DNA of 6,514 nucleotides from JAVKSM01 sp039583705 (GTDB taxonomy: Bacteria > Actinomycetota > Actinomycetes > Mycobacteriales > Pseudonocardiaceae): NCBI GenBank assembly GCA_039583705.1, contig JAVKSM010000145.1, positions 1 to 6,514 of the forward strand, read 5' to 3'. The notes beneath the pieces are model-generated. The model saw nothing but the letters and a program-made list of their open reading frames with translations, was not told where the DNA came from and did no database searches. Of this stretch, positions 1 through 5,565 are shown piece after piece (positions within the stretch are counted from its first letter, which is position 1; every line of letters begins with the position of its first letter). The position numbers and the translations under genes were made by a program.

Positions 1-123
1 GTACGGGCCGGGGCCGGGCGGTGGGTACTGGCCGTACCCTGGCCCGGGGTCCGGTGGGTACGGGCCGGGGCCTGCCGGCGGGTAGCCACCGGGGCCGGGC
101 GGCGGATCCTCGGGAGTGCTCAT
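1..123 (-). CDS. Pro/Gly/Tyr-rich protein, N-terminus only (runs off the left edge)
   Basis: The N-terminal 41 residues are visible; the rest lies beyond the window. Translation from the ATG at 123-121 gives MSTPEDPPPGPGGYPPAGPG followed by more PGPGY and YPPPGPGPY units, a low-complexity Pro/Gly/Tyr tail with no hydrophobic segment so far. The start is supported by a GAGGTGAG ribosome binding site at 128-135 and by its place 18 nt after the phosphodiesterase stop, so it is probably the next gene of the same operon. In actinobacteria, tails like this commonly precede small membrane domains (DUF4190, RDD, DUF4328 and similar); the neighbouring DUF4328 protein also has a Pro-rich N-terminus. 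That a membrane domain follows is inference only. No function can be assigned from the visible part. Confidence 0.7.
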   Translation of the reverse strand, partial: MSTPEDPPPGPGGYPPAGPGPYPPDPGPGYGQYPPPGPGPY

Positions 124-141
124 ACCGCTCACCTCATCTCG

Positions 142-972
142 TCACCGGCTCGCCCCCAGCTCCGCCAGCAGGGCGCGGGTCCGGGCGGGGTGGTTGGTCG
201 CCACGTATGCCACGCCCAGCCTGGCACACAACTCCACGTCCGCCGGCTCGTCCACCGTCCAGCAATAGCTCGGGTGGCCGCACTCGGCGGTCCGCGACAC
301 GTAGCCGGGGTCGGCCCGCAGGACGTGGACACCCGGGCCGGCGACGTCCGCCGCGGGTGGCAGGTTCCCGGCGCGCAACGCCAACGGCAGCTTCCTGAGC
401 AGCAGCACCGTCGGCACCGCCGGCGCCTGCCCCCGCACCCGGTGCAATGCCCGGGACGAGAAGGACATCACCGTCACCGTCGCCTCCTCGGCGCTGGCCG
501 GCTTCGCGAGCCCGAACCGAGCCAGCGACGCGACGAGCTTGGCCTCGACCAGCGCTCCGTACCGGGTGGGGTGCTTGGTCTCGACGAACAGCCGCACCCG
601 CCGCCGCGCGTCGCTGATGAGGCCGAGCAGCTCGTCGAGGGTGAGCAGCCCGTGGGCGGCCACGGAAGCCGAAGGGGTGGCGACGCGGCGCTGGATGAGC
701 TCGTCGGCCGACTCCCACTCGTCGTGCCAGGAGCCGAAGTCCAACTCCGCCAACTCGGCCAGGGACAGCTCGCTGACGATCCCGCGGCCGGTGGAGGTGC
801 GGTCCACGCGACGGTCGTGCACGCAGATCAGGTAGCCGTCGCGGGACAACCGCACGTCGCACTCCAAGCCGTCGGCACCCTCCTCAAGGGCCTGCGCGTA
901 GGCAGCCAGAGTGTGCTCGGCCCGGGATCCCGAGGCGCCGCGGTGGGCCACCACCGCCGGCGTGGCGCTCAC
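142..972 (-). CDS. Glycerophosphodiester phosphodiesterase (GDPD family)
   Basis: A 276-residue cytosolic-looking GDPD protein; no signal peptide or TM segment is seen. The family hydrolyses glycerophosphodiesters, such as glycerophosphocholine from lipid turnover, to glycerol-3-phosphate and an alcohol on a metal-dependent TIM barrel. Family landmarks are in order: HRG at residues 10-12, EHT at 20-22 (the usual ENT position), GADGLECDV around 33-40 with metal ligands E37 and D39, VHD with H52, ETK at 131-133, and a C-terminal WTVDEP around 238-243. The length is normal for the short bacterial class. The GTG start (972-970) overlaps the TGA of the upstream DUF4328 gene as GTGA, which suggests translational coupling; the ribosome binding site is weak (GGA in CTGGATAG). 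The substrate is not determined by sequence. An ATG-started version is not available near this N-terminus, and HRG lies at the expected distance from it. Confidence 0.93.
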   Translation of the reverse strand: MSATPAVVAHRGASGSRAEHTLAAYAQALEEGADGLECDVRLSRDGYLICVHDRRVDRTSTGRGIVSELSLAELAELDFGSWHDEWESADELIQRRVATPSASVAAHGLLTLDELLGLISDARRRVRLFVETKHPTRYGALVEAKLVASLARFGLAKPASAEEATVTVMSFSSRALHRVRGQAPAVPTVLLLRKLPLALRAGNLPPAADVAGPGVHVLRADPGYVSRTAECGHPSYCWTVDEPADVELCARLGVAYVATNHPARTRALLAELGASR

Positions 973-1811
973 CTATCCAGTGTGTCGGCCGCGGGCCCGA
1001 CCCGCAGCACCGCCATCCGCGCCAGCCGCCGCGGATCCACCGGCTGCAGCAGGGCGGTGAGACGGCGCACCACGACGAGCGTGATCACAGCCGTCACCGC
1101 GGCCACGACGTCGGTCACCGCGTGCAGCACCACCCCGTCGGCCCGGGCCTGCACGCCGGCGGAGAACCCGTGCAGCACCGCCACCACACCCAGCACGACG
1201 TTGAGTGCCCAGGCCACCCACCAGGTCCGCACCAGCCGGGACGGCGCCGGCCGCTGCGCGGGCGGGCGGCCCAGTGCGGCGTGCTCCACCTCGGCGAGCA
1301 CCGCGCCGGGCACCGCGAGGTTCAGCCCGGGGACCATCGCGCCGACGACCACCTGCCAGGGTCGGCGGGACGGCTCGACCCCGGCCTGCGCGCCCGCCAC
1401 GGCGGAGGCGCGCAGCAACCAGCGCAGCACCACCGCGCCAGCGGCCAGCGCCACCAGCGGCGCGAGCACACCGGCGGTGAGGACCAGCGCGTCGGAGGCG
1501 AGCAGTTGGCCCAACGGCAGCGCTTCGTTTCGGCTGCGCAGCAGCAGCTCGTAGCGCCACGCCTCGGCGCCGGCGGCCACCAGTGCGACGAGCGCGGTGG
1601 CCGACAACAGCGGCAGGAGGGTGGCGGCGAGCACCCGCACCGCGTGCGCCGGTGCCGGCGCGGTGCCGGTGCCGGTGCCGGTGCCGGTCGGGGTCGGCCG
1701 TCGGGCGGCCAGCACCGGGAAGCCCCAGCGCGGGGGCGTCGGGTAGGACGGCGGGCCGGTGTAGCGGGGCCGGGGCACCGGGGGACGCGGCGGTCCGGGG
1801 AGGTAGGCCAC
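969..1811 (-). CDS. DUF4328 family membrane protein
   Basis: A 280-residue integral membrane protein. Residues 1-50 are a cytosol-type Pro-rich tail ending in a Thr-Gly run (TGTGTGTGT, 42-50). Hydrophobic segments lie near 59-83, 107-132, 153-174, 196-216 and 228-248. The pattern matches my recollection of DUF4328: a SDA box before TM2, a TM3 with VPGLNLAVPG (160-169), then TWWVAWALN (196-204), and a last helix ending VVVRRLT (246-252). Some conserved family positions are altered, for example the usual GWFVP is VGAMVP here. Function of the family is unknown. Start: the GTG at 1811-1809 has a strong AAGGAGG six nt upstream. It follows the rhodanese gene by 21 nt and overlaps the GDPD gene by 4 nt, so it is an operon member. 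The tail resembles that of the protein starting at 123, perhaps reflecting similar membrane-protein architecture. Confidence 0.8.
   Translation of the reverse strand: MAYLPGPPRPPVPRPRYTGPPSYPTPPRWGFPVLAARRPTPTGTGTGTGTAPAPAHAVRVLAATLLPLLSATALVALVAAGAEAWRYELLLRSRNEALPLGQLLASDALVLTAGVLAPLVALAAGAVVLRWLLRASAVAGAQAGVEPSRRPWQVVVGAMVPGLNLAVPGAVLAEVEHAALGRPPAQRPAPSRLVRTWWVAWALNVVLGVVAVLHGFSAGVQARADGVVLHAVTDVVAAVTAVITLVVVRRLTALLQPVDPRRLARMAVLRVGPAADTLDR
1662..1688 (+). repeat. Hexanucleotide tandem repeat GGTGCC, 4.5 copies
   Basis: Four perfect GGTGCC units plus a GGT half unit. They lie in the DUF4328 gene, where the opposite strand encodes the alternating Thr-Gly run. A copy change would stay in frame and only lengthen or shorten the tail by two residues per unit. 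Confidence 0.85.
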
Positions 1812-1817
1812 CTGGAC

Positions 1818-1824
1818 CCTCCTT
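1818..1824 (-). promoter_or_regulatory. Strong ribosome binding site (AAGGAGG) of the DUF4328 gene
   Basis: On the minus strand AAGGAGG lies six nt before the GTG at 1811-1809. It fixes that GTG as the start and is the best Shine-Dalgarno match seen in the window. It lies in the 21-nt gap after the rhodanese stop. Confidence 0.8.
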
Positions 1825-1832
1825 GGCGGTGC

Positions 1833-2165
1833 TCAGACGACGGCGGGGTCGGCACCGGTCTCGGCCGTCATCGGGCGGCCGGCCGCGGCCCAGGCGAGCA
1901 TCCCGCCGTCGACATTGACCGCGTCCCAGCCGTTGCCGTTGAGGTAGGCCGCGACCCGGGCCGAGCGGGCACCGGAGCGGCAGATGACGTAGAGCCGCGC
2001 GGCGGCGGCCGGGACGTCGGCAAGCCGCCCGGTCAGCTCTGACATCGGGACGTGCACGGCCTCCGGGACGTGGCCGGCGACCCACTCGTCGTCCTCTCGG
2101 ACGTCGAGCAGCACCGCGTCGGCCGGTATCTCAGACGGCGGGACGGTCGGTACCTGAGGCGGCAT
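1833..2165 (-). CDS. Single-domain rhodanese-like sulfurtransferase
   Basis: A 110-residue, one-domain rhodanese of GlpE/PspE size, probably cytosolic. Such proteins move a sulfane sulfur from a donor to an acceptor through a cysteine persulfide. Visible landmarks are LLDVRE (19-24), the EWVAGHVPEAVHVPM block (27-41), and the six-residue active-site loop CRSGAR starting at the catalytic Cys62, followed by SAR, then NVDGGMLAW (84-92). The Cys and loop are intact, so it should be active. Start: an ATG at 2165-2163, directly preceded in frame by a GTG at 2168-2166; neither has a recognisable ribosome binding site. It is 45 nt after the symporter stop and 21 nt before the DUF4328 gene, consistent with the same transcript. 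The physiological sulfur donor cannot be read from the sequence. Confidence 0.92.
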   Translation of the reverse strand: MPPQVPTVPPSEIPADAVLLDVREDDEWVAGHVPEAVHVPMSELTGRLADVPAAAARLYVICRSGARSARVAAYLNGNGWDAVNVDGGMLAWAAAGRPMTAETGADPAVV

Positions 2166-2210
2166 CACGTCGGCATGATGGCACGCCGTCCGGTAGGAGG
2201 CTGGTCAAAC

Positions 2211-3950
2211 TCACTTGGCGACCGGCCGGGCTACCCGGTCCGGACCGAGGCCCAGCCGCTCGGGGGCGTGCAGCCGCAGCAGGATCTGTGAGACGTTGCC
2301 GGGCACCCGACGTCGGGTCAGCCAGCTCACCACGATCATGGTGACGAACGTGAGCGGGACGGTCACCACAGCGGGCTGGTCGAGCAGCACGCCGAAGGCG
2401 CCGCCGGCGGTGACCCCGCTGAGCGTGGTGAGCACCGCCAGCACCGCCAGCCCCCCGCCGACCAGCAGGCCGACGACGGCGCCGATGTCGGTCAGCCGGC
2501 GCCACCAGATACCCAACACGAGCAGCGGGCTGAACGACGAAGCCGCCACGGCGAAGGCCAGCGACACGGTCTGGGCGAAATCCAGTTGGGCGGCGGCGAG
2601 CGCGAGGCCCATCGGCACGAGCCCCGCGACCAGGCCGGCCATGCGGAGGTCCCGCGCTCGCCCAGGCAGCACGTCGGTGGACAGCACACCCGCGACGCTG
2701 GCCACCAGCCCGCAGGAGGTGGACAGGAAGGCGGCGAACGCGCCGGCCGCGACCAGCGAGCCGAGCGTGGTTCCCAGCCAACCGCGGACGACGGCCGAGG
2801 GCAGCAGCAGCACGGCCGCGTCGGTTCTCCCGGTGACCAGCAGTTGGGGCACGAAGCACCGCGACATCGCGCCGAGCATGGCAGGGAACACGTAGAAAGC
2901 ACCGATGAGGCCCACCACCACGGTCGCGGTCCGCCGCGCCGCCCGGCCGTCCGGGTTGGTGTAGAAACGCACGAGCACGTGGGGCAACCCCATCGTGCCG
3001 AGGAAGGTGGCCACGATCAGCGAGTAGATCGCGAGCAGCGGGTGCGAGGAATGGCCGTGCAGCGGCGCGACCCAGGAATCGTTGGAGATCGGGGCGCCGG
3101 CCGCCACCGGCACCGGCTCGCCCCCGGTGAAGCGCAGCCGCGACCCGGCGGCCACCGTGTGCCGTCCCGGCGCCCAGCGCAGCGGCCCGTCGACGGGCAC
3201 GCCGTCGACCCGGCCGTGGGCACCGAGGTCGACGGGCACGGCGACCTGCAACGTGACGGCCGTCCGCACGTTCACCGTGGTGGCGGTGGGAAAGCTCGGC
3301 GGCGCCGGTCGCACCGGCGGCGAGAACGAACCGGCGAGGTAGGTCACCAGCACGAAGGTGGGGACGGCCACCGCCGTCAGCTTGACCCAGTAGTGGAAGG
3401 CCTGGACGAACGTGATCGAGCGCATGCCGCCGAACACGACGCTCGCCGTCATGATGGCCCCGACGCCGAGCACGCCGGCCCACGACGGCAGCCTCGTGAC
3501 GGTGGTGAGGGTGAGGCCCGCGGCCTGCAGTTGCGGCAGCACGTAGAGCCACCCGATGACGACGACGAAGCCGGTGGCGATCTGCCGCAGCTGCGCCGAG
3601 CCCAGCCGGGCCTCGGCGAAGTCCGGGATCGTGTAGGCACCCGATCGACGCAACGGCGCGGCGACGAACAATAGCAGCGCCAGGTAGCCGGCCGCGAACC
3701 CGACCGGGTACCACAGCGCGTCCGGCCCGTCCTTGAGCACCAGTCCGGCGATCCCGAGGAACGCGGCCGCCGACAGGTACTCACCGGAGATCGCCGTGGC
3801 GTTCGCGCCCGTCCCCACCGTCCGCGAGGCCGCGAGGAAGTCGGAGGTCGTGCGGGCGAAGCGCACCCCGAGCGAGCCGATGACCACCGTCACCACGACC
3901 AGGAGCCCGATGGCGAGCAGGGCGGCGAGGCCACCCGCGTGGGGGTTCAC
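2211..3950 (-). CDS. Sodium:solute symporter, cation acetate symporter type (ActP/MctC-like)
   Basis: A 579-residue SSS-family (SLC5-type) permease with about 13 hydrophobic segments. The ActP/MctC branch takes up acetate, pyruvate or propionate with a cation; the substrate here is inferred from family and neighbours. Evidence in order: TTSDFLAASR (34-43), a TM1 region ISGEYLSAAAFLG (54-66), the LWYPVGFAAGY block (79-89), YTIPDF (106-111), VFGGMRSITFVQA (172-184), RFYTNPDGRAARR (328-340), and AFAAFLSTSCGL (404-415), whose S410-T411 aligns with the Ser/Thr pair of the sodium site in this family. Residues about 208-302 form a polar, Pro/Val-rich stretch between membrane segments, larger than a simple loop. 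Start: a GTG at 3950-3948 with a GGGAAG seven nt upstream; that site lies in a hairpin. The DUF485-like gene upstream mirrors the yjcH-actP pair of enterobacteria. Confidence 0.92.
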   Translation of the reverse strand: MNPHAGGLAALLAIGLLVVVTVVIGSLGVRFARTTSDFLAASRTVGTGANATAISGEYLSAAAFLGIAGLVLKDGPDALWYPVGFAAGYLALLLFVAAPLRRSGAYTIPDFAEARLGSAQLRQIATGFVVVIGWLYVLPQLQAAGLTLTTVTRLPSWAGVLGVGAIMTASVVFGGMRSITFVQAFHYWVKLTAVAVPTFVLVTYLAGSFSPPVRPAPPSFPTATTVNVRTAVTLQVAVPVDLGAHGRVDGVPVDGPLRWAPGRHTVAAGSRLRFTGGEPVPVAAGAPISNDSWVAPLHGHSSHPLLAIYSLIVATFLGTMGLPHVLVRFYTNPDGRAARRTATVVVGLIGAFYVFPAMLGAMSRCFVPQLLVTGRTDAAVLLLPSAVVRGWLGTTLGSLVAAGAFAAFLSTSCGLVASVAGVLSTDVLPGRARDLRMAGLVAGLVPMGLALAAAQLDFAQTVSLAFAVAASSFSPLLVLGIWWRRLTDIGAVVGLLVGGGLAVLAVLTTLSGVTAGGAFGVLLDQPAVVTVPLTFVTMIVVSWLTRRRVPGNVSQILLRLHAPERLGLGPDRVARPVAK

Positions 3951-3952
3951 GG

Positions 3953-3965
3953 CCGGGCTTCCCGG
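3953..3965 (-). promoter_or_regulatory. Hairpin covering the symporter ribosome binding region
   Basis: CCGGG, three loop bases and CCCGG form a perfect 5-bp GC stem. On the transcript the loop bases (AAG) and part of the stem are the putative GGGAAG ribosome binding site, two nt from the GTG start. Folding would hide the site. A role in lowering or tuning symporter translation is inference. Confidence 0.4.
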
Positions 3966-3975
3966 GGCCTAGGCC
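3966..3975. repeat. Perfect 10-bp palindrome GGCCTAGGCC
   Basis: A fully self-complementary decamer in the gap before the symporter gene, directly next to the hairpin at 3953-3965. With no loop it is more like a protein-binding half-site pair than an RNA hairpin. In DNA this GC-rich it may also be chance. Confidence 0.4.
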
Positions 3976-3982
3976 AGGTCCG

Positions 3983-4009
3983 GTAGATCTTGCGACAGCC
4001 ACGATCTAC
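3983..4009. repeat. Inverted repeat GTAGATC-N13-GATCTAC
   Basis: Two perfect 7-bp arms separated by 13 nt. Allowing one mismatch, the arms reach 9 bp (3981-4011). It begins 10 nt after the stop of the DUF485-like gene and ends before the symporter. The arms are AT-richer than their surroundings, which makes chance less likely. It could be an operator for a dimeric regulator, or an RNA stem affecting processing between the two genes. No T-run follows, so a terminator is unlikely. Confidence 0.55.
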
Positions 4010-4019
4010 GGGACACCGC

Positions 4020-4604
4020 CTAGTCCTCGACGACCTCGGCGAAGTCGCGCTCGTTCCGCTCGGCCGCGCGAGTGTGCAACCACCCCAGCAGCAGCAGGAA
4101 CGGATAGGCCAACACCCCGAGGAGCAGCCACGGCAGCCGGATGCCGACCACGTTCAGCTCGGTGAGCTGGGGCAGCGTCGCGAACAGCAGCGGCAGGGAG
4201 CAGAGCGTTATCACCGCAACCGCCCCGAGCCGCGCCGCGAGCCCGAGCTGCGCCTTCATCAACCCGTCGACGAGGTACTTCCCGACCGAGGTCTGCTCCT
4301 CGACCTCGGCCAGGGTGCGCACCGTGCGGGGGTGCGCCCGTCGCTCGGCAAGGACCACTCGGACCCGGCTGCCGGCGAGGGAAGCCGCTTCCGCGGGGTC
4401 GACCTTCGCATGCCGCGGCACGTAGTTTTCCTGGGAAAGGCGCGGATCCGGTGCGCCGGGGCTCGGGATGCCAGTGCCCGGGGCGTCGGGATCCGCCCTG
4501 GCGTGTCGCCCCTCGTCGGTCGGCTCGGCGACGCCGAACCCTGCGCCCGCTGCGGGCGCGGAGCCCCCGACGACCTGCCGAGGGCGGCCGTCGGTGGTCG
4601 TCAC
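4020..4604 (-). CDS. DUF485-like small membrane protein, probable symporter partner
   Basis: A 194-residue protein with a polar, Pro/Ala/Gly-rich N-terminus (1-60), a charged probably helical region (65-118, including VRVVLAERRAHPRTVRTLAE), and two hydrophobic segments near 125-145 and 156-176. The end, WLHTRAAERNERDFAEVVED (175-194), resembles the charged cytosolic tail after TM2 in DUF485/YjcH proteins, which are encoded just before acetate/monocarboxylate symporters. That resemblance and the gene order are the basis for the call. At 194 residues it is about twice the usual DUF485 length because of the extra N-terminus. Start: I chose the GTG at 4604-4602, which overlaps the regulator's TGA as GTGA and has GGAG six nt upstream. 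A GTG at 4616 would add four residues but has a poorer site. Role by analogy: assembly or modulation of the symporter. Confidence 0.72.
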   Translation of the reverse strand: MTTTDGRPRQVVGGSAPAAGAGFGVAEPTDEGRHARADPDAPGTGIPSPGAPDPRLSQENYVPRHAKVDPAEAASLAGSRVRVVLAERRAHPRTVRTLAEVEEQTSVGKYLVDGLMKAQLGLAARLGAVAVITLCSLPLLFATLPQLTELNVVGIRLPWLLLGVLAYPFLLLLGWLHTRAAERNERDFAEVVED

Positions 4605-5464
4605 CGCTGGCTCCACGCCTGCTTCGTCGCACGGACCAGCCGGTCCTTGAGCTCACGGGTGTGGCGCCGGCTCACCGGCAGCTCCGCGATGTCCCCACCG
4701 GGGCCCAGCCGCACCACGTAACCGGACCCGGCCAGTCGCAGCTCGGTGACCAGCGGCAGCGCGACCAGGTAGGAGCGGTGGATGCGCACGAAGCCGACCT
4801 CGGCCCACCGCTCCTCGAGCACCGAGAGCGGGATCCGCACCAGGTGGCTGCCGTCGCTGGTGTACAGCCGTGCGTAGTCGCCCTGCGCCTCGACCCAGCG
4901 CACCGCCGAGCGTTGCACGAGCTTGGTGGTGCCGGCCAGCTCGACCGGGATGACCTCGTCCTCGGCGTTCTCCTCGCGGGTCTGCTCGGCAGCGCCAGCG
5001 GCGGCCCGCTGGGCCTGGATCCTGGCCAGTGAGGCGGCCAGCCGCTCCTGGCGCAGCGGTTTGAGCAGGTAGTCCACCGCCCCCACCGCGAACGCCTCGA
5101 CCGCCCGGTCGTCGTGGGCGGTGACGAACACGACCGCCGGGGGGATGACGTGGTGGGAGAGCACGCCGGCGAGTTCGAGGCCGTCCAGACCGGGCATCCG
5201 GATGTCGAGGAAGAGGACGTCGACCTCCGACCGCCGGGTGGGGACCGGGGGGCTGCCCGGCGCAGCGGCCGGCGCGGCATAGCCGCAGGGCGTCGCCGGC
5301 TCACCGCCGGAGAGGATGCGCAACGCGCCTGTCGAGTCCGAGGCGGTGTGCACCTTTCGCACCCTGGGGTCGCGCTCGAGCAAGAACTTCAACTCGTTGA
5401 GCGCCGGCTCCTCGTCGTCCACGGCAAGGACGACGAGCCCGTTGCTGGTCTCGTTCGTGTTCAC
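4601..5464 (-). CDS. LytTR-family response regulator (receiver + LytTR DNA-binding domain)
   Basis: A 287-residue two-component regulator. The receiver domain (about 9-155) shows the acidic pair D16-D17 in VLAVDDEEPAL, the phospho-acceptor D87 in LFLDIRMPGLDG (84-95), T115 in FVTAHDD, and K135 in YLLKPL; all key residues are present. The LytTR DNA-binding domain (about 172-280) includes VRWVEAQGDYARLY (188-201) and FVRIHRSYLVAL (225-236). Residues about 53-79 are a Pro/Ala-rich insertion between receiver helix 2 and strand 3. Relatives (LytR, BtsR/YpdB types) work with membrane histidine kinases, and some control carboxylate transporters; no kinase is in this window. The overlap with the DUF485-like gene and the symporter beyond it suggest it regulates them. 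Start: the GTG at 5464 puts the receiver at the usual distance from the N-terminus. An ATG at 5488 would add eight residues and cannot be excluded. Confidence 0.92.
   Translation of the reverse strand: MNTNETSNGLVVLAVDDEEPALNELKFLLERDPRVRKVHTASDSTGALRILSGGEPATPCGYAAPAAAPGSPPVPTRRSEVDVLFLDIRMPGLDGLELAGVLSHHVIPPAVVFVTAHDDRAVEAFAVGAVDYLLKPLRQERLAASLARIQAQRAAAGAAEQTREENAEDEVIPVELAGTTKLVQRSAVRWVEAQGDYARLYTSDGSHLVRIPLSVLEERWAEVGFVRIHRSYLVALPLVTELRLAGSGYVVRLGPGGDIAELPVSRRHTRELKDRLVRATKQAWSQR
4610..4613 (-). promoter_or_regulatory. Ribosome binding site (GGAG) that decides the DUF485-like start
   Basis: GGAG on the minus strand lies six nt before the GTG at 4604-4602, inside the last codons of the response-regulator gene. 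Together with the GTGA stop/start overlap it favours this start over the GTG at 4616. Confidence 0.6.
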
Positions 5465-5473
5465 CAGTTGGCC

Positions 5474-5503
5474 ATCCTGCCTTCTCATCCATCCCCCGGG
5501 CAA
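5474..5503 (-). promoter_or_regulatory. Candidate promoter for the regulator/symporter operon
   Basis: On the minus strand TTGCCC (5503-5498) and CAGGAT (5479-5474) are 18 nt apart. They fit the actinomycete vegetative pattern TTGACR / TAGRRT in 4-5 of 6 bases each. Transcription would begin near 5467, giving an almost leaderless message starting about 3 nt before the GTG at 5464. It lies in the only sizeable gap (5465-5565) upstream of the module. Chance matches of this quality are common, so this is tentative. Confidence 0.25.
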
Positions 5504-5565
5504 CACACCGAGCTGCCCGCCGGGGTCAGGGCACCGCTGTGGGCCAGGTCGGCGTGGCCGCCGGG

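Noticed and set aside
1..123. Short repeated GGGTACGGGCCGGGGCC-like units as a non-coding repeat array
   Set aside because: The repetition is explained by codons for the Pro/Gly/Tyr-rich tail, read from a start with a good ribosome binding site.
190..1554. Long plus-strand open frame of 454 codons opposite the GDPD and DUF4328 genes
   Set aside because: It is rich in Arg, Gly, Pro and His as expected for an antisense shadow in GC-rich DNA, has no recognisable motif, and spans two well-supported genes on the other strand.
2586..3674. Plus-strand open frame of 362 codons opposite the symporter
   Set aside because: Composition is dominated by Gly, Arg, His and Glu, with no family motif; a shadow of the symporter gene.
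2131..3714. Minus-strand open frame of 527 codons in another frame of the symporter gene
   Set aside because: The product is Arg/Gly/Ala-rich low complexity with no membrane segments or motifs, while the overlapping frame has full SSS-family landmarks.
5550..5563. GC hairpin CGGCG-TGGC-CGCCG just after the EspC-like stop as a terminator
   Set aside because: The stem is only 5 bp, no T-run follows on the transcribed strand, and such stems are frequent by chance at this GC content. A weak terminator cannot be excluded.
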